A DNA stretch of 64,000 nt from an uncultured Pelagibacteraceae bacterium. GTDB taxonomy: Bacteria > Pseudomonadota > Alphaproteobacteria > Pelagibacterales > Pelagibacteraceae. Under the pieces are notes generated by a model that did not search any database, had not been told where the DNA came from, and worked only from the letters and a program-made list of their open reading frames with translations. The first letter of the stretch is position 1; the number at the start of each line of letters is the position of its first letter. The translations under genes and the position numbers were made by a program. This document shows, piece by piece, positions 9,355-18,158 of this stretch. Location: positions 1-64,000 of the forward strand of contig CACDSX010000003.1 of assembly GCA_902555655.1 (NCBI GenBank), given 5' to 3'.

Positions 9355-10437
9355 ATGAAATTTAAAAAAGCTATTATAACAGGTATTACTGGGCAAGACG
9401 GATCCTATTTGGCAGAATTTTTACTAAAAAAAAAATATATTGTCCATGGAATAAAAAGAAAATCTTCGTCTTTTAATTCTTCAAGAATTGATCATATTTA
9501 TGAAAACAAATCTTACAAAAACAAATTTTTTTTACACTATGGAGATTTATTAGATTCAAATTCATTAACAAAAATAATTAGAAAAGTTTCTCCTGATGAA
9601 ATCTATAATTTTGCTGCTCAAAGTCATGTTGGAGTAAGCTTTGAATTGCCAAATTATACTTCACAAGTAAACTCAATAGGTACTTTAAATTTGCTTCAAG
9701 CTATAAATGATTGTGGACTTTCTCAAAAAACAAAATTTTATCAAGCATCTACTTCAGAGCTTTATGGTGAAATTCAAGAAAAACGACAGTCAGAAAAAAC
9801 TCCATTTTATCCAAAAAGTCCATATGCTACTTCAAAATTGTTTGCTTATTGGATTACAAAAAATTATCGAGAATCGTATAAAATTTTTGCCTCTAATGGA
9901 ATTCTTTTTAATCATGAATCACCTAGAAGAGGTGAAACGTTTGTTACAAGAAAAATTACTATAGGGCTTAGCAGAATTATTCATGGTTTAGAAAAATGTT
10001 TAAATTTAGGTAATATATATTCTTTAAGAGACTGGGGTCATGCAAGAGATTACGTAGAAATGTGTTGGAAGGTTTTGCAATTTCAAAAACCAGATGATTT
10101 TGTTATAGCAACAGAAAAACAATATTCAGTTAAATTTTTTGTTGACCAATGTTTTAAATATCTAAAAATCAAAATTAGATGGTCTGGTAAAGGGTTGAAT
10201 GAGTACGCAAAAATAATTGATTTTGACAAAAAAAAATATCCTAATTTAAAAATAAATATGGTTGTGATTAAAATAAGTAAGAAATACTTTAGACCCAATG
10301 AAGTAAATAACTTAATTGGTAATGCTAATAAAGCTAAAAAATTATTAAAATGGAAGCCCAAAATAAATATCCATCAATTAATAAAAGAAATGATGGATGC
10401 TGATTTAGAAAATTCTAGAAAACTAATTTTAAGATAA
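9355..10437 (+). CDS. gmd: GDP-mannose 4,6-dehydratase
   Basis: 360 residues, the usual length. ITGITGQDGSYLAEFLL at residues 8-24 is the GMD-specific nucleotide-binding motif, RKSSSFNSSRIDHIY follows as expected, and STSELYGE with Y157-xxx-K161 is the catalytic site. It converts GDP-mannose to GDP-4-keto-6-deoxymannose in the cytoplasm. It is followed 4 bases later by GDP-fucose synthase, so the pair makes GDP-L-fucose (or a related 6-deoxyhexose such as colitose or perosamine precursors if other enzymes join in). No mannose-1-phosphate guanylyltransferase of the ManC type is seen in the window. Confidence 0.95.
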   Translation: MKFKKAIITGITGQDGSYLAEFLLKKKYIVHGIKRKSSSFNSSRIDHIYENKSYKNKFFLHYGDLLDSNSLTKIIRKVSPDEIYNFAAQSHVGVSFELPNYTSQVNSIGTLNLLQAINDCGLSQKTKFYQASTSELYGEIQEKRQSEKTPFYPKSPYATSKLFAYWITKNYRESYKIFASNGILFNHESPRRGETFVTRKITIGLSRIIHGLEKCLNLGNIYSLRDWGHARDYVEMCWKVLQFQKPDDFVIATEKQYSVKFFVDQCFKYLKIKIRWSGKGLNEYAKIIDFDKKKYPNLKINMVVIKISKKYFRPNEVNNLIGNANKAKKLLKWKPKINIHQLIKEMMDADLENSRKLILR

Positions 10438-10441
10438 AAAA

Positions 10442-11377
10442 TTGACTTCAAAAGTTTTAATTGCCGGTCAAGAAGGAATGGTTGGAAGTTCCATTCATAG
10501 GCTTTTAAAAAAAAAAAATTTTAATATTATTAATTGCAAAAGAAAAGATTTGGATTTTACTAATCAATCTTCTGTAGAAAAATGGTTTAAAAAACACAAA
10601 CCTAATATAGTTATTAATGCAGCTGGAAAAGTTGGTGGTATTTTAGATAACAAATCATTTCAATCAGATTATATTTATATAAATTCTATGATTGGTTTAA
10701 ATATAATTAATTCCTCAATAAAATTTAATGTTAAAAAATTGATTAATTTGGGTTCTGCATGTATATATCCAAAAAAAACAAATCAACCAATAAAAGAAAA
10801 TGCCTTACTTTCGTCCCCTTTAGAAGAAACGAATGAAGGTTATGCTTTAGCAAAAATTTTATCATTAAAATACTCTCAACACCTTAAAAAAAAATATAAA
10901 AAAGAATTTATTTCTCTTATGCCAGCAAATCTTTATGGAGAGGGAGATAATTTTGATTTAAAATCAAGTCATGTGTTACCAGCACTAGTAAAGAAATTTA
11001 CTATGGCTAAAATTAAAAATAGTCCTTTTGTTGAGGTATGGGGATCTGGAAAAGTAAAAAGAGAGTTTTTAAATGTTGAAGACTTATCATCTGCAATATA
11101 TTTTTTGATAATGAAGAGAACAGATCATGATTTTATTAATATTGGAGGTGGAGAACATTACTCTATAAAAAATATTGCAAATTTAATAAAAAAGATAACT
11201 AAATATAATGGCAAAATCATTTTTAACAGAAAATATCCTGATGGTGTAAAAAGGCGTCAGCTAGACTCAAAAATAATAAAAAGTATGGGTTGGAAACCAA
11301 AAATAAAACTTGAAATTGGACTTCAAAAATATTGTCAATATTATTTGAATGAAGTTTTTCCTAAAGAAACCCGTTAA
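10442..11377 (+). CDS. fcl: GDP-L-fucose synthase (GDP-4-keto-6-deoxymannose 3,5-epimerase/4-reductase)
   Basis: 311 residues. AGQEGMVGSSIHRLL is the family's nucleotide-binding start (usually GHRGMVGSAI), SACIYP holds the catalytic Ser105 and Cys107, and Y134-xxx-K138 completes the site. It epimerises C3 and C5 and reduces C4 of the GMD product with NADPH. The only reasonable start is a TTG 4 bases after the gmd stop, with no Shine-Dalgarno sequence, so it is probably translated by coupling to gmd. The stop codon shares a TTAA with the convergent wecA-like gene. Confidence 0.92.
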   Translation: MTSKVLIAGQEGMVGSSIHRLLKKKNFNIINCKRKDLDFTNQSSVEKWFKKHKPNIVINAAGKVGGILDNKSFQSDYIYINSMIGLNIINSSIKFNVKKLINLGSACIYPKKTNQPIKENALLSSPLEETNEGYALAKILSLKYSQHLKKKYKKEFISLMPANLYGEGDNFDLKSSHVLPALVKKFTMAKIKNSPFVEVWGSGKVKREFLNVEDLSSAIYFLIMKRTDHDFINIGGGEHYSIKNIANLIKKITKYNGKIIFNRKYPDGVKRRQLDSKIIKSMGWKPKIKLEIGLQKYCQYYLNEVFPKETR

Positions 11378-12384
11378 TATTTTTTTGACGTATAAATTAT
11401 TAATAAAGAATAGGCAATTATAGTAATTAAAATATTAAAAATATTATTAATAAGAAGAAGGTCTAATAAAATTGGAAAACTAGCTAATAGAATAATTAAA
11501 AACAAAGTTTTTTTGAAAAAAAATTTTTTAAGGAGTAAATGGTGTAAATGATTTCTATCAGAACTTAATGGATTTTTTTTATTTAAAATTCTGATAATGA
11601 ATAGTCTAATTAGATCTAATCCAGGGATTAACATATATATAACAATTTTATCTGTATATTCGATTACGTTAGAATTATAAAATTTAATAAATATATAACC
11701 AATTATAAATGATAATAATAGAGAACCGCTGTCTCCCAAAAATGTTTTATTTTTAAAATTTAAGTATGAAAATCCAATTAAAGAAATAATTAATATTTTT
11801 ATAAATAAAGAATTTGAATAAAAGAACAGAATAGAAAAAAAAATAATAAGTGAATATGAACTTGATTGAAGATTAATACCATCGAACATATTAAATGCAT
11901 TTATAAAAACAAGTAAGCAAAAAATTGAAAAAATAATTGCAAATCTATCTAAAAAAAAATTTTTCTCGTGAAATGAGAATTTGATATTATTTATAATAAG
12001 ATTTTCATCTATCAAAAGTAAAAAAAATATTATTAAAAATAAAATTAAAAATTTTAAATTAGCTTTTAAATTTAATCTATCATCAATAAAACCAAGAAAA
12101 AAAATACTTGTAGATGCTATCATAAAATAATTGAATGATCTTATATTTTCAAAAAAAATTTCTTGATTATCAAAAAAATTAGTTGTGTTATTTATTATCC
12201 AATAAATACAAATATTAAAAAAAATTATCTGTCCACCTGCTAATGGAGTTGGTCTAGAGTGAAACTTTCTTTTTTTGTCAGGTTTATCTATATTGTAATG
12301 AAATAAATTTATTTTTGAAAATAAAATTACTAAAGTTAAATTTACAAGAATAAATAAAATTAGAATAAAGTTAGAAATAATCAT
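11374..12384 (-). CDS. WecA/MraY-family undecaprenyl-phosphate sugar-1-phosphate transferase
   Basis: 336 residues, about 9-11 membrane segments. KRKFHSRPTPLAGG at residues 38-51, FLGFIDDRLNLKAN, an FNMFDGIN motif, LGDSGSLLL and DRNHLHH near the C-terminus are in the order and form of the polyprenyl-phosphate N-acetylhexosamine-1-phosphate transferases; the Asp-Asp pair and the HxHH-type motif bind magnesium and the nucleotide-sugar. It is the likely initiating enzyme that loads the first sugar phosphate on undecaprenyl phosphate. Its start overlaps the stop of the upstream polymerase/ligase gene by 4 bases, so the two are translationally coupled. Confidence 0.88.
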   Translation of the reverse strand: MIISNFILILFILVNLTLVILFSKINLFHYNIDKPDKKRKFHSRPTPLAGGQIIFFNICIYWIINNTTNFFDNQEIFFENIRSFNYFMIASTSIFFLGFIDDRLNLKANLKFLILFLIIFFLLLIDENLIINNIKFSFHEKNFFLDRFAIIFSIFCLLVFINAFNMFDGINLQSSSYSLIIFFSILFFYSNSLFIKILIISLIGFSYLNFKNKTFLGDSGSLLLSFIIGYIFIKFYNSNVIEYTDKIVIYMLIPGLDLIRLFIIRILNKKNPLSSDRNHLHHLLLKKFFFKKTLFLIILLASFPILLDLLLINNIFNILITIIAYSLLIIYTSKKY

Positions 12385-13736
12385 TTAATATACTTAGTTC
12401 TTATATCTTTAAAATTAATCTTGAAATGATTAATAAAACTTAAAGCTATTAAAAATAGGATTAAATCAATACTAAAAACAGCATACGATGTTTCTAAGAT
12501 AGATCTTAAAGCCAAAACCATTAAAATTAAACAGTATAGAAAATTTTCATTATCATTTTTATAAGAGTATAAAAGTAGTTTAATAGATTTAATACCTACT
12601 AGTATTGAAAAAGTTGCATAAAGAATTAAACCCAATATTCCTGAACTCACTAGAGCATAAATTAATCCATTTGAAGCTGATTGATTAATTAAAAATCTAT
12701 CTCCTTGAGACCCATAGCCAAAATATAAATATTTAATCTCAGCATTTATCATTCCAGAGTGATAGTTATAAATTTTTTTCCAATCTTTAAATCTTCCCGA
12801 GGACACATCATTTTTTGGAATTGATCTAAAAATTTTAAGGTCTTCTGAACTTATGTGGTTTAAATAAGAATTATTTTCGTTTAAAAACTCTTTTTTTTTT
12901 TTGAGATGTGAATTGATGGTCGATAAAAAGATAAATAAAAGCATAGGTAAAATAAAATAAACTAAAATGTATCTTAAAATATTTTTTATTGAAATTGTGT
13001 TTTTATGAAAAAAAAGCATTAATAAAACTATTAGGGTAAGAAAAATAATAGTTCTACTTTGAAAAAGTAATATAAAAGATAAAAAAATTATTTTTATAAA
13101 GATTAATTTATTAGAATATTTTTTAAGATTAATTTCAAAAATTTCAATAAATAATAAAAGAATAAGTGCAGTTCTAGCTAAACCAGAAGATCTTGGAGAA
13201 TATTTATCTAAAAAAACAATTGAGTTTGTATGCACTCCATAAAAAATACTACCACCATTTAAAAATTTCCAAAAAAGTGGAATAAAAGTTATTAAAAATA
13301 CTATGATTAATATAACAAAAGATATTATCAAAATAATTTTTTTTTCTTTAAAATCAAAGAAATTATTGATGAGAAAGAGAGTAAGAATGATAGTTAGGGC
13401 ACTTACAATGAAAGAAATATTTTCAAAAGAATTATCTGAAAAAAATAATCCTGGTATTTGTATTAAGAAATACGCAGCAAAAAAATTAAAAATTTGATAG
13501 TTTTTAAAGGCAATTTTTTCATACATTATAATAGAGCATATCGTTAAAAAAAATAAACAAAAGTAAACTAGGCCATGTCTAAAAAAGTTTATTAATGTTT
13601 TTAAATTTAGGTTTGATTTATCATTGAAAATTAAAAGATCATTATAAGAAGTAGAAATAGATAGCCAAGAAATAGTGAAAGAAAATAATAAAAAAAATTT
13701 AATAAATTTTGAATTCTTTATAATTTTAGATAACAT
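12381..13736 (-). CDS. Wzy/WaaL-type membrane protein (O-antigen polymerase or ligase)
   Basis: 451 residues with about 10-12 hydrophobic segments and a large periplasmic-type loop around residues 270-345. The segment YGSQGDRFL...ASNGLIYALVSSGILGLILY mirrors the N-x-(L/Y)xxLxxxGxxGLxxx stretch that follows the large loop in O-antigen ligase/polymerase proteins. Sequence alone does not separate polymerase (joins repeat units) from ligase (attaches chain to lipid A core). The paired gene just upstream has the more typical Wzy_C-like HPHN motif, so this one may be the polymerase. It overlaps neighbours at both ends (TTA/CAT junctions), consistent with one operon. Confidence 0.7.
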   Translation of the reverse strand: MLSKIIKNSKFIKFFLLFSFTISWLSISTSYNDLLIFNDKSNLNLKTLINFFRHGLVYFCLFFLTICSIIMYEKIAFKNYQIFNFFAAYFLIQIPGLFFSDNSFENISFIVSALTIILTLFLINNFFDFKEKKIILIISFVILIIVFLITFIPLFWKFLNGGSIFYGVHTNSIVFLDKYSPRSSGLARTALILLLFIEIFEINLKKYSNKLIFIKIIFLSFILLFQSRTIIFLTLIVLLMLFFHKNTISIKNILRYILVYFILPMLLFIFLSTINSHLKKKKEFLNENNSYLNHISSEDLKIFRSIPKNDVSSGRFKDWKKIYNYHSGMINAEIKYLYFGYGSQGDRFLINQSASNGLIYALVSSGILGLILYATFSILVGIKSIKLLLYSYKNDNENFLYCLILMVLALRSILETSYAVFSIDLILFLIALSFINHFKINFKDIRTKYIK

Positions 13737-15052
13737 TATTTAGTAATTTTATCCTTAACATATAGCCAAAAACCTATTGGAAAAAATATTATTAAACAAA
13801 TCCAATTATTAAAAAAACTACCAGAAGGAATTAGTGGCATCAAATTTATTATAATAGATAAATTTAAAAAGAAATAAGATTTAATAATATTATCTTTATT
13901 TCTAGTTAATAAAATCTTTAAGTTAACCAACATAATCTTTAAAAATAAGAAAAATATCATGCAAAAACCAAAAATTCCTATTTCAGATAAAATTTGAACA
14001 TACGTATTATGTGGATGAGTAGAACAAACTAATCTGTTATTTCTATATCCATCTACAAATTGAAATTTTTGAATTTTATCATTACAATAAGAATAAAAAG
14101 ATTTTACACCAGTCCCAAACATGAAATTTTTTTTAAAAGCTACTAACCCTGTATAAGATAAATTCTCATGTTCATAAGAATAATATCTAATAATATCTTT
14201 ATCAATTGGATGTTGTTTAGTTTGCAGTAAAAGATCAAGACCTGTTTGCTCTAGTGTGAAATTAACATATTTATACAAAAGTGATTTCTCAAAGCTAAAA
14301 AATAATGAAAAAACAATTATTACAAAAGAAACAAAAATTATTTTTTTTGTACTTATCAAAAAGTAAAAAAAATAAATTATTAACAATAAAAATAATGCAG
14401 TTCTTTCAGAAGATAGAAGAATGAATAATGATATAGTAATTAAAATTATAAATTCTATTTTAGTAGAAATTTTAGGTTTTAAAAAATAAATAATACCCAG
14501 TATTAATGGAAAAAATCTAACTAGATAACTACCAAGTTTTTTTTCTTCATTAAAAAAACCACTTATGAAATTTATATCACCTGATTCATAAATTACTACT
14601 TTATAGCCGAGTAAATTAAAACCAAATGCATATTGAAATAAAGCATCAATAATTACTAACCCAATAGATAAAAAAAATGTTTTATAAAAAAATTCAAAAA
14701 ATAAATCGTATTTTTTTAAAAGGTAAAATATTGATACAGATAAAAAGAAATATCTAAAATAGAAAAAGGATGCTAAGAAAGATTTTTCTTTATAATTAGT
14801 TAGAATCAAACTGATTATAATTATTAGATATAATAATATAAAATAAATTGCCTCTCTTTTAATAGAATAAAAAATATTTCTACTCTTTTTTTCAAAAAAT
14901 TTTGCTATTAAAATTAAACCAGATAATGATGTAAGCAAATCTGCAGCAAATATACTTATTGCAAGTGATAAAGGAATTAAGGATATAAAAACAATTAAAA
15001 TTTTGTCCAGAAAATCGGTGCTTTTATTCAGTAAACGAAAAGACTGTATCAT
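13736..15052 (-). CDS. O-antigen ligase family membrane protein (WaaL/Wzy_C)
   Basis: 438 residues, strongly hydrophobic with about 11-12 membrane segments. The signature CSTHPHNTYVQILSEIGIFG (about residues 345-364) is the HPHNxYLxxLxExGxxG motif of the Wzy_C/O-antigen ligase family, whose histidine is needed for transfer in WaaL. An upstream loop with MFGTGVKSFY also fits. It joins polymer to the lipid A core, or polymerises repeat units, at the outer face of the inner membrane. It is the first gene after a 101-base gap downstream of the flippase and shares one base with the next gene. Confidence 0.8.
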   Translation of the reverse strand: MIQSFRLLNKSTDFLDKILIVFISLIPLSLAISIFAADLLTSLSGLILIAKFFEKKSRNIFYSIKREAIYFILLYLIIIISLILTNYKEKSFLASFFYFRYFFLSVSIFYLLKKYDLFFEFFYKTFFLSIGLVIIDALFQYAFGFNLLGYKVVIYESGDINFISGFFNEEKKLGSYLVRFFPLILGIIYFLKPKISTKIEFIILITISLFILLSSERTALFLLLIIYFFYFLISTKKIIFVSFVIIVFSLFFSFEKSLLYKYVNFTLEQTGLDLLLQTKQHPIDKDIIRYYSYEHENLSYTGLVAFKKNFMFGTGVKSFYSYCNDKIQKFQFVDGYRNNRLVCSTHPHNTYVQILSEIGIFGFCMIFFLFLKIMLVNLKILLTRNKDNIIKSYFFLNLSIIINLMPLIPSGSFFNNWICLIIFFPIGFWLYVKDKITK

Positions 15053-15153
15053 ATTGTTATATTACGATTAATTATAGAATTATTTCTGAATGACAATAAA
15101 AAAATAATTTTTAAGATTAAATAGATTTTTATCTATATCTAAATTTTTTACTT

Positions 15154-16539
15154 TTAAAAAACTCTTTTAAAACTAAATGATATGGTGTTTTGATTGATAG
15201 TAATATTAAAAAAAACCAGACTTAATATTGCCGATATGTTATTTTGCCCAAAAATTGAAAAAACAAAAGCAAGTATGAAAACAATTATATAAAGATTAAA
15301 GTACTTAAAATTTACAATGTAATTTTTAACACTAAAAATTCTTACAAAGATCAGAATAAACTCCTTTAAAAATAACAGTATTGCAAATAAGAAAATATTT
15401 TTAAAATAAACACATATTATCAGTCCAATGATAAAAGGAATTATAGATATTGTTTCATATTTTGTATTTTTTTTTGCTATTAATGTTGCTTCATAAAAAG
15501 AGATGATGATACTAGATAGACATGATAAAAAAGTGAGAGGTATAAAAATTTTAAATAGATTTAACAAATCCTCACTGTAAGATTTTTTAAGCCACCAATT
15601 TAAAACTTCATCATAAAATGGTAAAGTAGCTAATAGGAATAGACTCATTAAAATGAAAAAAAAATAAATATTAGAAGTCAAAACATTTCTTTTCCCAAGT
15701 TTATTTTTCTGTGTTGAAAGTCTAGGCAACAACACAACAATAATTGACTGAGAAAAAATTGTCAGTTTACCCGCCAATTGTTGAGGGACTGAATAAGTAA
15801 TCAACATCAAGGAGCTTAAATTGATTTTAATAAGATGTTTATCTATATAATCATAAATTTGATTATAGATTCCTGTAATCGTCATCCATTTAGAGTGATT
15901 TCTGAAATCTTTAATTAAACTGAAATCTATTTTTGTGAATATAAATTTTCTTTTAATTACCAATATTAAAAAAAGAAAAAAAAATGAGAAGTATTTTATA
16001 TAAAGAGAAATTAAAAACATATTCTCAATAAAAATTGAATTATTATTAACTAATAAAAAGAATGCTGGAGTTGATAATGATACTCCATAAAAAATAAAAT
16101 TTAAAAAACTACAAATTTTAAAGTAGCCAAGACCTTTATTTATAAATTCAACATTAATAAATAAAATTGTTACAACTAAACCAAAAAATAGTGAAATAGA
16201 TAAATCAATAAAATTAGTTTTTAATGATATTATATAGATTAAATAATAGATGAAAGACGAAATTATAATCCCCAAAATAAAGCTTATAGAAATTGTTGTG
16301 AATATTATTTTTTTTTTTAAAATTTCATTAATTTTTTGAATTTTAATAGATGCAAATTTTCCTAAATTAAGATTTAAAAACATACCCATAGATAAAATAA
16401 AATGTTGAATTAAAAAATTAGCGTACACATCTGCCGAAACTAAATTTAAATAAAGTGGTATCGAAAAAAAAGATAAAAAAATAGAAATTACTCCTGGTAA
16501 TCCTGAAACAATAATATTTTTTAAATAATTATTGTTCAA
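15154..16539 (-). CDS. Wzx-like polysaccharide flippase (MATE/MVF superfamily)
   Basis: 461 residues with 12 or so membrane segments and short loops, and a conserved-looking GVISIFLSFFSIPLYLNLVS start that resembles polysaccharide biosynthesis (RfbX/Wzx) proteins. It would move the undecaprenyl-linked repeat unit across the inner membrane. The start is a TTG that lies inside the end of the WavE-like gene (11-base overlap); there is no nearby ATG. Wzx proteins are poorly conserved, so the call rests on topology plus position next to polymerase/ligase genes. Confidence 0.75.
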   Translation of the reverse strand: MNNNYLKNIIVSGLPGVISIFLSFFSIPLYLNLVSADVYANFLIQHFILSMGMFLNLNLGKFASIKIQKINEILKKKIIFTTISISFILGIIISSFIYYLIYIISLKTNFIDLSISLFFGLVVTILFINVEFINKGLGYFKICSFLNFIFYGVSLSTPAFFLLVNNNSIFIENMFLISLYIKYFSFFFLFLILVIKRKFIFTKIDFSLIKDFRNHSKWMTITGIYNQIYDYIDKHLIKINLSSLMLITYSVPQQLAGKLTIFSQSIIVVLLPRLSTQKNKLGKRNVLTSNIYFFFILMSLFLLATLPFYDEVLNWWLKKSYSEDLLNLFKIFIPLTFLSCLSSIIISFYEATLIAKKNTKYETISIIPFIIGLIICVYFKNIFLFAILLFLKEFILIFVRIFSVKNYIVNFKYFNLYIIVFILAFVFSIFGQNNISAILSLVFFNITINQNTISFSFKRVF

Positions 16540-17668
16540 TCAATCCATCCTTAATTTTCCACTTTTCTTTAAAATCAGTATTAAATTTGTAATCAGAATT
16601 AAGATACAAATTTAACCAATCAGAATACTGCATTGACTGTTCAAAATCAGAAGTGTAATTTGTAGAAAATCTTTGTTCATATTTCCATTCATATTTATAC
16701 CAAAAAAAATCAATAGAATTAGCATCAACAACACAAAAAAGGTGTCTACATTTATTCCACCAATCATCAAGACTCCAATTAATTTCAAGATTATTCATTT
16801 TTAGATACCTAGCACATAAAAATATTTCGTTTATAACTGCAATATCATTTTTAAGACAAGGATAACTACCAAGCCCCATTTCAATTAAACTTGTTTTATA
16901 ATCTTTCTTGTCAAAGTATTTAATTAAATTTTTTGTTGTACTAAATAATAATATATCACTTAATCCGTAGACTCTATATTTCCTGGTGTCTATTGAGCTA
17001 CTTATTATTCTTTCATTGAATTCAATATAGTTCTTATCTACAGGAAAGTTTTTTAATAAATTTTTTAGAAAAAATATTGAATTTTTTTTATATACTCTAC
17101 AATCAGTTCTGGTTTTTAAACAATATTTTATATTTTTTTCTTTTGCAAAATTTAATGCTTCACTAGTAGATAATGTTTGTAAATCGACATTAAAAGCTGT
17201 TTTGGGTTTAATATTCTGAATTATTTTAATATTTTCATAATCTTTGAATTCATTCAAAATTTCTTTTTTACATTCATCTTCCCATGTACTTAAAATAATT
17301 AAAACATTTTCAAAAATTTTCGAATAAAATAATAATGTTTCTTTGACAAAATTTTCAAGCCCATAGAGTGGACCTTGTATTATAATCGCTGTTGATGAAT
17401 TATCATACACTTCACTTGAAAATTCTGAATTTATTGATTTTTTTGGTCTAAAAGTATATGAAACATAATTATCAATACTAAAGTCTAATAAAACCCCTTT
17501 TTCAGATTTAATAATTTTTTTCCCATGTACCTTTTTTGAGGCGGATAAAAAAAATGACTTTTTTAGTATTCTTAAAAAATTATTATTATCTCTTATTTTG
17601 ATTAAAAATCTAACAAGATTTGGGAAATTTGATTTAATTATAAATTTAAATTTTTTAAAAAATGACAT
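16529..17668 (-). CDS. WavE-family lipopolysaccharide synthesis protein
   Basis: 379 residues. The centre has AIIIQGPLYGLENFVKETL, then ILSTWEDE, CLKTRTDCRVYKK and a late WNKCRHLFC...YEWKYEQRF region, which is the pattern of the WavE lipopolysaccharide synthesis family first named in Vibrio cholerae. KTRTD looks like a DxD-type sugar-binding site, so it is probably a glycosyltransferase, though the reaction is not well described for the family. It is the first gene of a minus-strand run that continues through flippase, ligase, polymerase and WecA-like genes. Confidence 0.75.
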   Translation of the reverse strand: MSFFKKFKFIIKSNFPNLVRFLIKIRDNNNFLRILKKSFFLSASKKVHGKKIIKSEKGVLLDFSIDNYVSYTFRPKKSINSEFSSEVYDNSSTAIIIQGPLYGLENFVKETLLFYSKIFENVLIILSTWEDECKKEILNEFKDYENIKIIQNIKPKTAFNVDLQTLSTSEALNFAKEKNIKYCLKTRTDCRVYKKNSIFFLKNLLKNFPVDKNYIEFNERIISSSIDTRKYRVYGLSDILLFSTTKNLIKYFDKKDYKTSLIEMGLGSYPCLKNDIAVINEIFLCARYLKMNNLEINWSLDDWWNKCRHLFCVVDANSIDFFWYKYEWKYEQRFSTNYTSDFEQSMQYSDWLNLYLNSDYKFNTDFKEKWKIKDGLIEQ

Positions 17669-17729
17669 GATTTGAATATTATAATATAAATAATTTTACA
17701 TATTTTATAACTAAATAAATTAATTAAAA

Positions 17730-18158
17730 ATGATTTATATTTCACATCGTGGAAATTTGAATGGAAAATCTGAAAAAGATGAAAATACGCCTCAATATTT
17801 AATGAATGCAGTTAAAAAAGGATTTGATGTAGAAATTGATGTGTGGTTTGAAAAAGGAAATTTTTATTTAGGTCATGATAATCCAAGTTTGCAAATAGAA
17901 AAAGATTTTTTAGAAAAAAAAGAGTTTTGGTGTCACGCTAAAAATACAGAGGCATTATATGAAATGTCAAAAATTAATTGCCATTATTTTTGGCACCAAG
18001 AAGATGATTATACAATTACAAGCAAAGGTATAATTTGGGCTTATCCAGGAAAATTGTTAACTAAAAATAGTATTTGTGTGTTACCTGAATTACATAATAA
18101 ACAAATTTCTGATTGTTTAGGAATTTGTTCGGATTATATTTTAAAATATAAAAAATGA
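17730..18158 (+). CDS. short glycerophosphodiesterase-like (GDPD/PLC superfamily) protein
   Basis: 142 residues, about half the length of a GDPD barrel. SHRGN at 5-9, the VEIDVW pair E35/D37 and GHD (H49, D50) reproduce the catalytic HRG, ExD and His of glycerophosphodiester phosphodiesterases. The second half of a normal barrel is absent: the gene stops where the next gene begins, overlapping it by 4 bases. Similar short forms occur in other bacterial surface-polysaccharide loci, so it may be complete as it stands. It could cleave or transfer a phosphodiester-linked substituent, but this is inference. No signal peptide is visible, so it acts in the cytoplasm. Confidence 0.65.
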   Translation: MIYISHRGNLNGKSEKDENTPQYLMNAVKKGFDVEIDVWFEKGNFYLGHDNPSLQIEKDFLEKKEFWCHAKNTEALYEMSKINCHYFWHQEDDYTITSKGIIWAYPGKLLTKNSICVLPELHNKQISDCLGICSDYILKYKK

